Source: Desertihabitans aurantiacus (GTDB lineage: Bacteria > Actinomycetota > Actinomycetes > Propionibacteriales > Propionibacteriaceae). Taken from it: a stretch of DNA of 34,290 nt. The stretch lies in the NCBI RefSeq assembly GCF_003344635.1, contig NZ_QPKK01000013.1, positions 1 to 34,290 on the forward strand, in the 5' to 3' direction. The notes under the pieces were generated by a model. The model saw nothing but the letters and a program-made list of their open reading frames with translations. It was not told the DNA's origin and searched no databases. A program made the position numbers and the translations under genes. Of the stretch, positions 17,369 through 24,711 are shown in pieces; position 1 is the stretch's first letter; the number at the start of each line of letters is the position of its first letter.

Positions 17369-18844
17369 TCAGCGGTGGCTGCGGCGGCGGACGAAGTCGG
17401 CCAGGTCGGCGCTCTGGCGCACCCGGCTCTCCTCGTGCACGTACATCATGTGGCCGGCCTCGTAGTAGCGGTGCTCGATGTTGGCGCGCAGCTCCTCCGG
17501 CACCCGCAGGTGGGCGATCGAGTCCTCCGCGCAGGAGTAGGGCGTCGCGCCGTCGTAGTAGCCGTAGGCCACGTGCACGGCCAGGTGCGGGTTCTGCCGC
17601 ATCGCCCGGGCCAGCCGGTCGGTGACGACCACCGGGGAGTTCTCGAACTCGCGGTAGCTCCACTGCTCGATGACCCCCTTGCCGAACACCCGGAACGGGG
17701 TGTCCAGGCGCACTCCGAGGTCGTGGTGCAGGTAGTGCTGGTAGGCCGCGGCGTAGGGGCCGAGGATGGCGTCCATCGACGGGTCGGCGTCCATCTGCTC
17801 CGCGATCGCGCTGGCGGCCGGGCCGGTGAAGCGGGAGTCCAGCCGTCCGACGGTGAGCCCCTCGTCGCGGCGCAGCTCGCCGAAGTAGCGCCAGTGCTCG
17901 ATCCGCAGGTCGGCCCGGTCCACGTAGTCCTCGCTGAGCCCGGTCAGCCGGGCCACCGTGGCGACCGCGCGCGCCCGCTCCCCGGCCTCCAGCCGGGAGC
18001 CGCGGGCCAGCACGTAGGGGTACTCCCGGGCGGCGTACTGCTCCGCCTCGGCCAGCACCTCGGCGAGCGGGCGGTCGCCGTGCCGGCCGTGGTAGTGCGC
18101 GGTGGCGGCGTAGAAGGGCAGGTAGAGCGCGACGGCGCGGTCGTTGCCGCGCTCGAAGTTGAGCACCCCGAAGTCGAGGACGGTGGAGATCAGCAGCAGC
18201 CCGTTGAGGTACATCCCGTACTCGCCCTGCAGGTGGGCGGCCAGCGCGGCGGCCCGGGTGGTGCCGTAGGACTCCCCGGCCAGGAACTTCGGCGAGAGCC
18301 AGCGCCCCTCGGCGCTGACCCACTGCCGGATGATCTCCCCCACCGACTCCAGGTCGGCGGTGAAGCCGTGGAAGTCGCGGGCCTTCTGCCCCTCCACGAC
18401 CCGCGAGCGACCGGTGGAGACCGGGTCGATGAAGACCAGGTCGCTGACGGCGAGCAGCGACTCGGGGTTGTCGGCCACCGCGTACGGCGGCGTCTCCAGC
18501 GCACCGGCATCGCCCATCAGCACCCGGCGCGGGCCGAGCAGGCCCATGTGCAGCCAGACGCTGGAGGAGCCGGGGCCGCCGTTGAAGGCGAAGGTCACCG
18601 GGCGGGTGGTCGGGTCGGCGTCGTCGGCGGTGTAGACGGTCACCCCGACATGGGCCCGCGGGCGGCGGCCCTTGGAGACGCCGTCCTCGACGTGATCCTC
18701 CCACAGCACCACGCTGCCGGCGCGGGCGGTGTAGGCCAGCGGACCGTCGGGGGTCTGCAGCTGGTGGCGGGTGGTGACCAGCTCGTCGGCGACGGCGGTC
18801 GGCGGCTCGGGCTCGGCGGGCGCGCTCGGGGCTGGCTCGGTCAT
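17369..18844 (-). CDS. S10-family serine carboxypeptidase-like protein
   Basis: 491 aa. An alpha/beta-hydrolase with the S10 layout: the oxyanion region TFAFNGGPGSSSVWLH, nucleophile Ser192 in AGESYGTTRAAAL, then Asp431 in GYYDGATPYS and His465 in EAGHMMYVHE. Eukaryotic relatives remove C-terminal residues from peptides in acidic vacuoles, but this protein begins with an acidic Pro/Ala-rich stretch and has no signal peptide or lipobox, so it is probably cytosolic. The natural substrate of bacterial members is not established. The ATG at 18844 is preceded by TAGGGT 8 nt away. It follows the prenyl transferase gene by 47 nt on the same strand, so it could also be read from that promoter. Confidence 0.92.
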   Translation of the reverse strand: MTEPAPSAPAEPEPPTAVADELVTTRHQLQTPDGPLAYTARAGSVVLWEDHVEDGVSKGRRPRAHVGVTVYTADDADPTTRPVTFAFNGGPGSSSVWLHMGLLGPRRVLMGDAGALETPPYAVADNPESLLAVSDLVFIDPVSTGRSRVVEGQKARDFHGFTADLESVGEIIRQWVSAEGRWLSPKFLAGESYGTTRAAALAAHLQGEYGMYLNGLLLISTVLDFGVLNFERGNDRAVALYLPFYAATAHYHGRHGDRPLAEVLAEAEQYAAREYPYVLARGSRLEAGERARAVATVARLTGLSEDYVDRADLRIEHWRYFGELRRDEGLTVGRLDSRFTGPAASAIAEQMDADPSMDAILGPYAAAYQHYLHHDLGVRLDTPFRVFGKGVIEQWSYREFENSPVVVTDRLARAMRQNPHLAVHVAYGYYDGATPYSCAEDSIAHLRVPEELRANIEHRYYEAGHMMYVHEESRVRQSADLADFVRRRSHR

Positions 18845-18852
18845 GTCAGCCG

Positions 18853-18858
18853 ACCCTA
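18853..18858 (-). promoter_or_regulatory. -10 element TAGGGT before the S10 peptidase gene
   Basis: TAGGGT on the minus strand, 8 nt before the ATG at 18844, with no Shine-Dalgarno: predicted leaderless start. No -35 seen. Confidence 0.45.
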
Positions 18859-18891
18859 GCGACCTGCTCCGACGACGCCGCGCGCACCGCC

Positions 18892-19701
18892 TCAGCGGCC
18901 GAAGCGGCGCTCCCGGCTGGCGTAGGAGCGCAGCGCCCGGACGAAGTCGACCTTGCGGAAGTCGGGCCACAGCGCGTCGCAGAACCAGAACTCGCTGTGC
19001 GCGGACTGCCACATCAGGAACCCTGACATCCGCTGCTCGCCGGAGGTGCGGATGATGAGGTCGGGGTCGGGCTGGCCGCTGGTGTAGAGGTGCTCGGCGA
19101 TCTCGTCGATCTCCAGGGTCCGGGCCAGCTGCTCGATCGAGGTGCCGCGGCGGGCGTGGTCGGCCAGCAGCGAGCGGACCGCGTCGCGCAGCTCGTGGCG
19201 GCCGCCGTAGGAGACGGCGATGTTGATGTGCATGCCCTCGATGTGGCGGGTCTCCTGGTCGGCCACCCGCAGCCGCTCGGCGGTGGCCTCGGGCAGCAGG
19301 TCGAAGGCCCCCACCGGTTTCACCGGCCAGCGCCCGGCGTCCACGAGGTCGGCGACCATCTGCTCGATCACCTCCAGCAGCGGCTCCACCTCCTCGTCGG
19401 TGGTGCGGCCGAAGTTGTCGGTGGACAGCACCCACAGCGTCACCACCCGGATGCCGGCCTCGTCGCACCACTCGACGAACTCGCGCAGCTTGCGCGCCCC
19501 GGCGCGGTAACCGGCGACCAGGGGCTGGCCGGGGGCGTTGAGGCGGGCCCAGCGCCGGTTGCCGTCGGCCAGCACCGCGACGTGGCGCGGCAGCCGGCGG
19601 GGGTCGATCTCGGCCAGCAGCCGGTGCTCGTAGGTGCTGTAGAGCAGCCCGGCGGGGTGCAGGCGGTCGAGCCACTCCCGGACCCGCAGCGCTCGCACCA
19701 T
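18892..19701 (-). CDS. uppS: Cis-prenyltransferase (isoprenyl transferase, Rv1086-like)
   Basis: 269 aa. The hallmark HVAVLADGNRRWA carries the catalytic Asp46; downstream are STDNFGRTTDEE, GMHINIAVSYGGRHEL and RTSGEQRMSGFLMWQSAHSE, all diagnostic of Z-type prenyl synthases. By eye it resembles the mycobacterial short-chain Z,E-farnesyl diphosphate synthase Rv1086 more than decaprenyl synthase, and it is likewise next to a hemolysin III gene. Such enzymes make the cis-prenyl precursor of the lipid carrier for cell-wall glycan. Chain length cannot be assigned with certainty, so the symbol denotes the family. The start at 19701 is supported by TAGAGT 7 nt upstream (leaderless); the long upstream in-frame extension overlaps the divergent promoter and was rejected. 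Confidence 0.94.
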   Translation of the reverse strand: MVRALRVREWLDRLHPAGLLYSTYEHRLLAEIDPRRLPRHVAVLADGNRRWARLNAPGQPLVAGYRAGARKLREFVEWCDEAGIRVVTLWVLSTDNFGRTTDEEVEPLLEVIEQMVADLVDAGRWPVKPVGAFDLLPEATAERLRVADQETRHIEGMHINIAVSYGGRHELRDAVRSLLADHARRGTSIEQLARTLEIDEIAEHLYTSGQPDPDLIIRTSGEQRMSGFLMWQSAHSEFWFCDALWPDFRKVDFVRALRSYASRERRFGR

Positions 19702-19708
19702 GGGTCGG

Positions 19709-19714
19709 ACTCTA
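19709..19714 (-). promoter_or_regulatory. -10 element TAGAGT before the prenyl transferase gene
   Basis: Minus strand TAGAGT with 7 nt to the ATG at 19701. Predicted leaderless start; no convincing -35. Confidence 0.5.
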
Positions 19715-19748
19715 CGCGCTGGGTACCTGGAGGTGCTGCGCGCCGGCC

Positions 19749-19807
19749 TTGACGCGCGGCGCTGACGACCTACTATTCCTACGGTGCCGTAGGTTACGGT
19801 CACGTAG
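19749..19807 (+). promoter_or_regulatory. Strong promoter with tandem palindromic operator before hemolysin III gene
   Basis: -35 TTGACG (19749-19754), 16-bp spacer, -10 TACTAT (19771-19776), the closest match to the housekeeping consensus in the window. Immediately downstream is CCTACGG-TG-CCGTAGG (19778-19793), a perfect 7+7 inverted repeat, and 15 bp on a second, less perfect copy TACGGTCACGTAG (19795-19807). The operator would cover the transcription start, an ideal place for a repressor. No regulator gene lies beside it. Confidence 0.75.
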
Positions 19808-19837
19808 CTGGAACCGCACCGAGGTGCGGAGGAGGTG

Positions 19838-20539
19838 GTGGAGCCGGTGGCGACCTGGTCCTCGTCCAAGGACTCCGGGACCGACCCCATCAGCGGGGCG
19901 GTCCGCGAGATCAAGCCGCGGCTGCGCGGCTGGCTGCACTTCGGGATGACGCCGCTGGCCGGCATCGCCGGGGTCGTGCTGGTGGTGCTGGCCCCCACCG
20001 CGGCGGGCCGCATCGGCGGCGCGGTGTTCCTGGCCGCCTCGCTGCTGCTGTTCGGCACCAGTGCGCTCTACCACCGCTTCTACTGGAGCCCTGCCGGCGA
20101 GGCGGTGCTGCGGCGGATGGACCACGCGAACATCTTCGTCTTCATCGCCGCCACCTACACCCCGATGGCGCTGACCATGCTCACCGGCGCCTCCCAGGCC
20201 GTCCTGCTGGTGCTGATCTGGTCGGTGGCGCTGCTCGGCCTGGTGTTCCGGATCGCCTGGCTGGGGGCGCCGCGCTGGCTCTACACCGTGCTCTACCTCG
20301 GCATGGGCTGGGGCGCGCTGGGATGGTTGCCGCAGTTCTACCGCAGCGGTGGACCCGTCGTGCTCGGTCTGGTGGTGGCCGGCGGCCTGCTCTACTCCCT
20401 CGGCGCGGTGGTCTACGCCCGCAAGCGGCCCAACCCGTCCCCGCGCTGGTTCGGGTTCCACGAGATCTTCCACGCCGCCACCATCGGCGCCTTCGCCTGC
20501 CACTACGCCGCGATCAGCATCACCACCTACGCCCACTGA
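19838..20539 (+). CDS. Hemolysin III / PAQR-family seven-helix membrane protein
   Basis: About 233 aa. Seven predicted membrane spans from about residue 35 to the end. The PAQR metal-site residues are present: Ser and His in GTSALYHRFYW, Asp in RRMDHANIFVF and the paired histidines in HEIFHAATIGAFACHYAAI. Eukaryotic relatives (adiponectin receptors) are zinc-dependent membrane hydrolases linked to lipid homeostasis; 'hemolysin' is a historical name. GGAGGAGG (19828-19835) precedes several in-frame GTG codons (19835, 19838, 19847); 19838 gives a sensible 5-nt spacing but the start is uncertain by a few residues. Divergent from the prenyl transferase gene. Confidence 0.92.
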   Translation: MEPVATWSSSKDSGTDPISGAVREIKPRLRGWLHFGMTPLAGIAGVVLVVLAPTAAGRIGGAVFLAASLLLFGTSALYHRFYWSPAGEAVLRRMDHANIFVFIAATYTPMALTMLTGASQAVLLVLIWSVALLGLVFRIAWLGAPRWLYTVLYLGMGWGALGWLPQFYRSGGPVVLGLVVAGGLLYSLGAVVYARKRPNPSPRWFGFHEIFHAATIGAFACHYAAISITTYAH

Positions 20540-20566
20540 CGCCCGGCCGCGCCACGGCGGGTCGGC

Positions 20567-20677
20567 TCAGGTGGTCAGGCGCTCGATCGTCTGCCGGGTG
20601 AGCCTGCGCTGCTCCTGGCCGTGGTTGCTGCGCGTCCGGCCTCCCCACGCGAAGACCAGCCGGACGTGACGGCTCAC
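20567..20677 (-). CDS. Candidate 36-aa basic small protein
   Basis: A GTG-started ORF (begins MSRHVRLVFAWGGRT, ends RLTRQTIERLTT) between hemolysin III and a microprotein gene. Nearly every codon ends in G or C (all but CGT and GGA among the first 35), which is the coding pattern of this genome and is not seen in the other frames I checked there. TACCCT lies 6 nt before the GTG, fitting a leaderless start. The product would be strongly basic and helical. No family recognised; it could be a chance ORF. Confidence 0.35.
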   Translation of the reverse strand: MSRHVRLVFAWGGRTRSNHGQEQRRLTRQTIERLTT

Positions 20678-20683
20678 CCGTGG

Positions 20684-20689
20684 AGGGTA
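20684..20689 (-). promoter_or_regulatory. -10-like TACCCT before the 36-codon ORF
   Basis: Minus strand TACCCT with 6 nt to the GTG at 20677; the only support for a promoter. No -35. Confidence 0.25.
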
Positions 20690-20785
20690 ACCAGGGGGTG
20701 CCGGCGCATCCGCACCGGTGCCCGGCCCCGAACCAGGACCGGCCGAGCCAGCTGCGGGTCCGCGGACCCCGAGGAGGACGACGAC

Positions 20786-20881
20786 GTGACGAAGAGCAAG
20801 ACCTGGTGGATCTGGATCTTCCTGGCCGGGATCGTGGTGGTCGCCGTGCTGCTCACCTCGTTGTACTTCGCGAACAACTGA
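20786..20881 (+). CDS. 31-aa single-span membrane microprotein
   Basis: Starts GTG with GAGGAGG 8 nt upstream. The peptide begins MTKSKTWWIWIFLAGIVV and is almost entirely one transmembrane helix (residues 7-27) with a short positive N-terminal end, so the N-terminus should stay in the cytoplasm, and a tail of SLYFANN. The strong Shine-Dalgarno, GC-ending codons and clean helix make it a likely real gene. It ends 10 bp from the stop of the convergent 76-aa membrane protein. The longer in-frame reading upstream is Arg/Pro-rich noise. Function unknown. Confidence 0.6.
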   Translation: MTKSKTWWIWIFLAGIVVVAVLLTSLYFANN

Positions 20882-20891
20882 CCTCCCGCGC

Positions 20892-21122
20892 TCAGCCGCG
20901 CCGGCGACCGTCCTGCTCGCCGGCGCCCGGCCCGTCGCCCCCGGCTCCCGGGTCGTGGGCCGCACCGTCCCCGGCGTCCGGGCTGTCGGGGCTCTGCGCC
21001 GACCAGTTGGCGTGCAGCCGCTTCATCTGGCGCTGCATCAGCACGAACAGCACCCCGGCGATCGCCACCATCACGACGACGAGCACCAGCGGGGTCCAGT
21101 CCGACGGCACGTCCAGCTCCAT
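20892..21122 (-). CDS. Small single-span membrane protein, unknown function
   Basis: 76 aa. MELDVPSDWTPL, one membrane helix (about residues 11-29, LVLVVVMVAIAGVLFVLM), a basic juxtamembrane segment QRQMKRLHANW and an acidic, Gly/Asp/Pro-rich cytoplasmic tail. I do not recognise a family. It lies just upstream-opposed to mca on the same strand (33 nt after the mca stop), so it may be co-transcribed, but TAGGGT 7 nt before its ATG also gives it a leaderless start of its own. Confidence 0.75.
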   Translation of the reverse strand: MELDVPSDWTPLVLVVVMVAIAGVLFVLMQRQMKRLHANWSAQSPDSPDAGDGAAHDPGAGGDGPGAGEQDGRRRG

Positions 21123-21129
21123 GCCGGCG

Positions 21130-21135
21130 ACCCTA
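21130..21135 (-). promoter_or_regulatory. -10 element TAGGGT before the 76-aa membrane protein gene
   Basis: Minus strand TAGGGT, 7 nt before the ATG at 21122, no Shine-Dalgarno. Predicted leaderless start between mca and this gene. Confidence 0.5.
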
Positions 21136-21155
21136 CCCTGGGCCGGCTGATCGGC

Positions 21156-22100
21156 TCAGCCGACGGCGGGGACGGCGATACCGGCGAACAGGTCGTCCTC
21201 CAGGCCGCCCTCTGGGCGGGTCGGGCCGATCCGGCTCTGCGCCAGCTCGAAGTCCTCGGTCGGCCACACCTCGGTCTGCACGTCGAGCGGCACGGCGAAC
21301 CAGGCCCCGTGGGGGTCGACCTGGGTGGCATGGGCCAGCAGCGCGGCGTCGCGGACGGAGAAGTACTCCGCGCACGGCACCCGGGTGGTGATCCGGTCCT
21401 GGTGGGCGGGGTCGCGGGTCCAGTCCTTCATCCGCTCGGCGTAGGGCGACTCCAGCCCGTGCCGCAGCATCGCCTCGTGCAGCGCGAGCATGCGGTCGTA
21501 GTGGAAGGAGAAGTGGTAGTACAGCTTGCTCGCCGCCCACGGCTCGCCGAGCTCGGGGAAGGCCTGCGGGTCGGCCGCCGCCTCCCACGCCGCCACGCTC
21601 ACCCGGTGGCACATGATGTGGTCGGGGTGGGGGTAGCCGCCGTTCTCGTCGTAGGTGGTGATGACGTGCGGGCGGAACTCCCGGATCACCCGCACCAGCG
21701 GCGCGCAGGACTCCGCCGGGTCGGTCAGCCCGAAGCAGCCCTCCGGCAGCGGGGGCAGCGGGTCGCCCTCGGGCAGCCCGGAGTCGACGAAACCGAGCCA
21801 GACCTGCTCGACGCCCAGCAGCTGACGGGCCCGTTCCATCTCGGCCCGCCGTACCTCGGTGATGTTGGCCAGGATGTCGGGACGCTCCATCGCCGGGTTG
21901 AGGATCGAGCCCCGCTCCCCGCCGGTGCAGGTGGCGACCAGCACCTGCACGCCCTCGGCCACGTAGCGCGCGGTGGTGGCCGCACCCTTGCTCGACTCGT
22001 CGTCGGGGTGGGCGTGCACGTGCAGCAGGCGCAGCGGCTCCCCGTCGGCGTCGACGCGCAGCGGCGTGGTGGTGCGGGGACGGGAGGATCGGTCGAGCAC
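21156..22100 (-). CDS. mca: Mycothiol S-conjugate amidase Mca
   Basis: 314 aa. PIG-L/LmbE-fold zinc amidase: His31, Asp33 and Asp34 in [13 protein letters not shown] and His158/His161 in [13 protein letters not shown] supply metal and catalytic residues. The Lys38 in DESSKGAAT is the residue that, as I recall, separates Mca from the related deacetylase MshB. Mca cleaves mycothiol-toxin conjugates to a mercapturic acid and GlcN-Ins, so the organism should make mycothiol, the actinobacterial thiol. The GTG at 22100 lacks a Shine-Dalgarno but has TAGCCT 7 nt upstream. Divergent from DUF4307 and greA, the same arrangement as in M. tuberculosis. Confidence 0.95.
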   Translation of the reverse strand: MLDRSSRPRTTTPLRVDADGEPLRLLHVHAHPDDESSKGAATTARYVAEGVQVLVATCTGGERGSILNPAMERPDILANITEVRRAEMERARQLLGVEQVWLGFVDSGLPEGDPLPPLPEGCFGLTDPAESCAPLVRVIREFRPHVITTYDENGGYPHPDHIMCHRVSVAAWEAAADPQAFPELGEPWAASKLYYHFSFHYDRMLALHEAMLRHGLESPYAERMKDWTRDPAHQDRITTRVPCAEYFSVRDAALLAHATQVDPHGAWFAVPLDVQTEVWPTEDFELAQSRIGPTRPEGGLEDDLFAGIAVPAVG

Positions 22101-22107
22101 GGGCGAA

Positions 22108-22113
22108 AGGCTA
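22108..22113 (-). promoter_or_regulatory. -10 element TAGCCT before mca
   Basis: Minus strand TAGCCT followed by 7 nt and the GTG start of mca (22100); predicted leaderless mRNA. Confidence 0.5.
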
Positions 22114-22158
22114 GCCCGAGGGGTCGGGGCGCCTGAGCCGGAGTGGGAGGATGGACGG

Positions 22159-22575
22159 GTGCCCGAGCCCGTCCCGACCCTGACCGACGCCGACCGGGAG
22201 CGGATCCGGCGGCGCTACCCGCGGTCCTGGTTCGCCCGGCCGGCCGGGTTGGCGGGGCTCGCCGTCACCGCCGTGCTGCTGCTGGCCTGGCTGGTGTGGG
22301 CCGGGCTCGACCAGTCCACCCCCGAGGTCAGCGGACGGGTGGACCGCTACACGATCAGCGACACCCACCTCGACGTGACGGTGAGCATCCAGCGCCCCGA
22401 CCCGGGGGTGCGGGCGTCCTGCCTGCTGGTGGCCTCGGCGCAGAACTTCGAGCGGGTCGGCGAGGTGGAGGTGGTGCTGCCCCCCGGCGGCGAGCCGCTG
22501 GTGCAGCAGGACGTCCGGGTGCGGACCTTCCGGCGGGCCTCCACCGCGAGCCTGGAGGACTGCTCCGCCGGATGA
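22159..22575 (+). CDS. DUF4307 domain membrane protein
   Basis: 138 aa. A short basic cytoplasmic N-terminus ([15 protein letters not shown]), one membrane span (about residues 29-50), then an extracytoplasmic domain of about 85 residues that ends ASLEDCSAG and has two Cys (SCLLVAS and DC). Members of DUF4307 are found beside mca and greA in many actinobacteria; the function is unknown. The GTG at 22159 is chosen from GGGAGG 8 nt upstream; the longer in-frame reading from 21973 would overlap mca on the other strand. greA follows after 109 nt with its own -10 element. Confidence 0.9.
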   Translation: MPEPVPTLTDADRERIRRRYPRSWFARPAGLAGLAVTAVLLLAWLVWAGLDQSTPEVSGRVDRYTISDTHLDVTVSIQRPDPGVRASCLLVASAQNFERVGEVEVVLPPGGEPLVQQDVRVRTFRRASTASLEDCSAG

Positions 22576-22672
22576 GCCCGCCCCGCCCCCACCGGCGGGT
22601 GCGGCGTCTGAGAAGATGCCAACGACAGGCTGAGGGTCGCCTGACCCCTTCGGTCGCTGGTGTCTGCGCTGC

Positions 22673-22678
22673 TAGGGT
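22673..22678 (+). promoter_or_regulatory. -10 element TAGGGT before greA
   Basis: TAGGGT ends 6 nt before the greA ATG (22685), with no Shine-Dalgarno between: predicted leaderless start. -35 not convincing. Confidence 0.55.
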
Positions 22679-22684
22679 CTCCCG

Positions 22685-23197
22685 ATGGACAAGACCGACG
22701 CGAACACCATCTGGTTGACCCAGGAGGCGTACGACAAGCTCACCCAGGAGCTGGACCACCTCATCAACGTGGGTCGCGACGAGGTGTCCCAGCGCATCGC
22801 CGCTGCACGCGACGAGGGCGACCTCAAGGAGAACGGCGGGTACCACGCCGCCCGTGAGGAGCAGGGCCAGATGGAGGCCCGGATCCGCCAGCTGCAGGAC
22901 ATGCTGCGCCGCGCCGAGGTGGGTGAGCAGCCCGACGACCCCGACGAGGTGGCCGCGGGCACGCAGGTGACCATCGCCTTCGACGGCGACACCTCCGACA
23001 CCGACACCTTCCTGCTGGGCTCGCGCGAGGTGCTCGGGCTGGACGAGGCCGCCGACACCGTCAACGTGTACAGCCCGCAGTCGCCGCTGGGCACCGCCAT
23101 CCTCGGCAAGAAGAAGGGGGACGAGGTCACCTACGAGGCCCCCAACGGCCGCCCGATCTCGGTGACGATCATCGGCGTCGAGCCCTTCCGCTCCTGA
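22685..23197 (+). CDS. greA: Transcription elongation factor GreA
   Basis: 170 aa. The N-terminal coiled coil carries the conserved tip REEGD-type sequence ARDEGDLKENGGYHAAREEQ, in which Asp46 and Glu49 match the acidic pair that coordinates Mg2+ in the RNA polymerase secondary channel. The C-terminal FKBP-like domain contains YSPQSPLGTAILGKKKGDEV. GreA rescues backtracked RNA polymerase by stimulating transcript cleavage. The ENGGYH variant in place of ENAEYH is the usual actinobacterial form. Ends at a strong terminator. Confidence 0.97.
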   Translation: MDKTDANTIWLTQEAYDKLTQELDHLINVGRDEVSQRIAAARDEGDLKENGGYHAAREEQGQMEARIRQLQDMLRRAEVGEQPDDPDEVAAGTQVTIAFDGDTSDTDTFLLGSREVLGLDEAADTVNVYSPQSPLGTAILGKKKGDEVTYEAPNGRPISVTIIGVEPFRS

Positions 23198-23227
23198 CCA
23201 CCCGGGCCGACCCGACCGCCGACCTCG

Positions 23228-23270
23228 CGCACGACGCCCCGGACCGCCTCAGGGTCCGGGGCGTCGTGCG
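23228..23270. terminator. Strong bidirectional terminator between greA and the DUF2089 gene
   Basis: An 18-bp perfect stem (CGCACGACGCCCCGGACC and its complement) with a 7-nt loop, followed by TGTTC on the plus strand. The best terminator hairpin in the window. Confidence 0.85.
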
Positions 23271-23283
23271 TGTTCGGCCGCGC

Positions 23284-23676
23284 TCAGGAGGACAGCAGCC
23301 GCTGCGCCTCCTCCGGCGTGGTCCGACCGGCTGCCACGTCGGCCAGCACCTGCTCCCGGTCGACCTGCGGGGCCGGCTCGCCCAGGCCGAGCTTGTCGAG
23401 CAGCCGGGTGAACCGCTGCCGCGCCGTCGGGTAGGAGACGCCGAGGTGCTTCTCGACCTCGCGCAGGTTGCCCCGCGAGGCGAGGAAGACGTTGAGGGTC
23501 TCGCGGTCCTCGGCGCTGAGCGCGCAGAACTGGCACTGCTGGAAGAACCCGGCGAGCTCGGTCCCGCAGCCCGGGCAGCCGAGCCGCGTCACCTCCAGCC
23601 GCTGCGCGCACACCGGGCAGGTGCTGGGAGCGGGGTGCAGCCCGTGGTGCCCGTGCCGGGCGGTCTGCTCGCTCAT
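23284..23676 (-). CDS. DUF2089-type zinc-ribbon/HTH regulator
   Basis: 130 aa. Zinc ribbon from CPVC (about residue 20) and CPGC, plus a third pair CQFC; then a helix-turn-helix block (RGNLREVEKHLGVSYPTARQRFTRLLDKLGL) and a C-terminal module DREQVLADVAAGRTTPEEAQRLL. DUF2089 proteins are probable DNA-binding regulators with unknown targets. The C-terminal module also opens the DUF4097 protein encoded just upstream in the same operon. The start at 23676 (ATG) is preferred to a GTG at 23685, though both have only weak GGGGG-type ribosome sites. It begins 40 nt after the DUF4097 stop. Confidence 0.88.
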   Translation of the reverse strand: MSEQTARHGHHGLHPAPSTCPVCAQRLEVTRLGCPGCGTELAGFFQQCQFCALSAEDRETLNVFLASRGNLREVEKHLGVSYPTARQRFTRLLDKLGLGEPAPQVDREQVLADVAAGRTTPEEAQRLLSS

Positions 23677-23716
23677 CGGCGCCACCCCCGTCCGGCCCGG
23701 GTCGCCCGCGGGGCCG

Positions 23717-24634
23717 TCACGCGGTGCCCACCCGGACCGAGGCGTGACCCATCACCACGCCGACGTCGAGCCGGGCGTTGCCCTGGCCCATGACCACCTC
23801 GTCGCCGGCGCCGGTGTGACCGCCGGACCAGCTGACCTTGCCGAGCTGGGCGTCGGAGCGGATGGTGACGTTGGAGCGGTCGTCGAGCTCGATGGTCAGC
23901 GAGCCGGACTCCACCTTGACCCGCGAGCGGCCGGTGCGCAGGGCCCCGGTGAGGGTGGCCTGGCCGGCCTGCACCAGGGCGTCGTTCACCTCGGCCACCT
24001 CGCTCATCCTGGCCCCCCCGGCGGTGACCCGGATCCGGCCCAGCCACGGCACCTTCTCGGTGGTCAGGCTGCCGGCGGTCACCTCGGCGTCGACGGCCAG
24101 CACCGGGTTGACCCGGACCACCAGCTCCTTGCCCAGGCCCATCGCGCGGACGTCGTCCAGGCTGCGCGGCGGGCGGAGCACCGAGAACCCGTCGAAGGAC
24201 GGGCCGACCTCGCCCTCGCTGGTGATCTCCAGCACGTCGCCGTTGCGGCGGACCACGTTGGGCCCGTCGACGGCGGCGGTGCTCACCTTGCGGTCGCCGA
24301 TGATGCGGACCCGCCGGCCCACCGTGCGCACCGAGACCCGGTCCACGCCGTTGACGCTGCCGCGGTCGGGGGCGGAGAGGTCCTCCTGCTCCCGGGGCCG
24401 CGCCGGCTCCTCGGCGGCGCCGGTCGGCGTGGGATCGGGCTCGTCGGTGCCGGCGTCGTCCTCGACCAGCGGCCAGACCCGCTCGGAGGTGTGGGTGGCG
24501 TGCTGGGGACGTCCGTGCTGGACGTCCTCGACGGGCTCGGCCTTGAGGGCGTCGATCCGTCGGGCGGCTTCGGCCGGGGTGAGGCGGCCGGCGGCGAGGT
24601 CCTCGAGGATCGGACCCAGGTCAGGTTGGCTCAT
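23717..24634 (-). CDS. DUF4097 (LiaX/YvlB-like) protein with SHOCT-like N-terminal module
   Basis: 305 aa. N-terminal module PILEDLAAGRLTPAEAARRIDALK (residues 7-30), a disordered acidic Pro/Glu linker (about 32-95), then a repetitive beta-rich DUF4097-type domain (VSVRTVGRRVRIIGD..., repeating short V/I-rich strands with SG/GG turns) to the end. No signal peptide or membrane span. Firmicute relatives sense envelope stress (LiaX) or have unknown roles (YvlB); transfer to this protein is inference. TAGATT lies 6 nt before the ATG with a TTCCCA box 17 bp further up. Co-directional with the DUF2089 regulator. Confidence 0.85.
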   Translation of the reverse strand: MSQPDLGPILEDLAAGRLTPAEAARRIDALKAEPVEDVQHGRPQHATHTSERVWPLVEDDAGTDEPDPTPTGAAEEPARPREQEDLSAPDRGSVNGVDRVSVRTVGRRVRIIGDRKVSTAAVDGPNVVRRNGDVLEITSEGEVGPSFDGFSVLRPPRSLDDVRAMGLGKELVVRVNPVLAVDAEVTAGSLTTEKVPWLGRIRVTAGGARMSEVAEVNDALVQAGQATLTGALRTGRSRVKVESGSLTIELDDRSNVTIRSDAQLGKVSWSGGHTGAGDEVVMGQGNARLDVGVVMGHASVRVGTA

Positions 24635-24640
24635 GCCACG

Positions 24641-24669
24641 AATCTAAACCCGACTTGCCACACTGGGAA
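24641..24669 (-). promoter_or_regulatory. Promoter of the DUF4097-DUF2089 operon
   Basis: Minus strand TTCCCA (24669-24664), 17-bp spacer, TAGATT (24646-24641), 6 nt, ATG at 24634. A TTnnCA -35 and a good -10; predicted leaderless. Confidence 0.6.
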
Positions 24670-24711
24670 GGCCGCTTTCCTCATCTCAGGGGACGCTCGG
24701 GGGTGACCCTC

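Noticed and set aside
19835-19850. Exact hemolysin III start
   Set aside because: Several in-frame GTG codons overlap the Shine-Dalgarno region, so none can be chosen firmly; the 5-nt-spaced GTG at 19838 was used.
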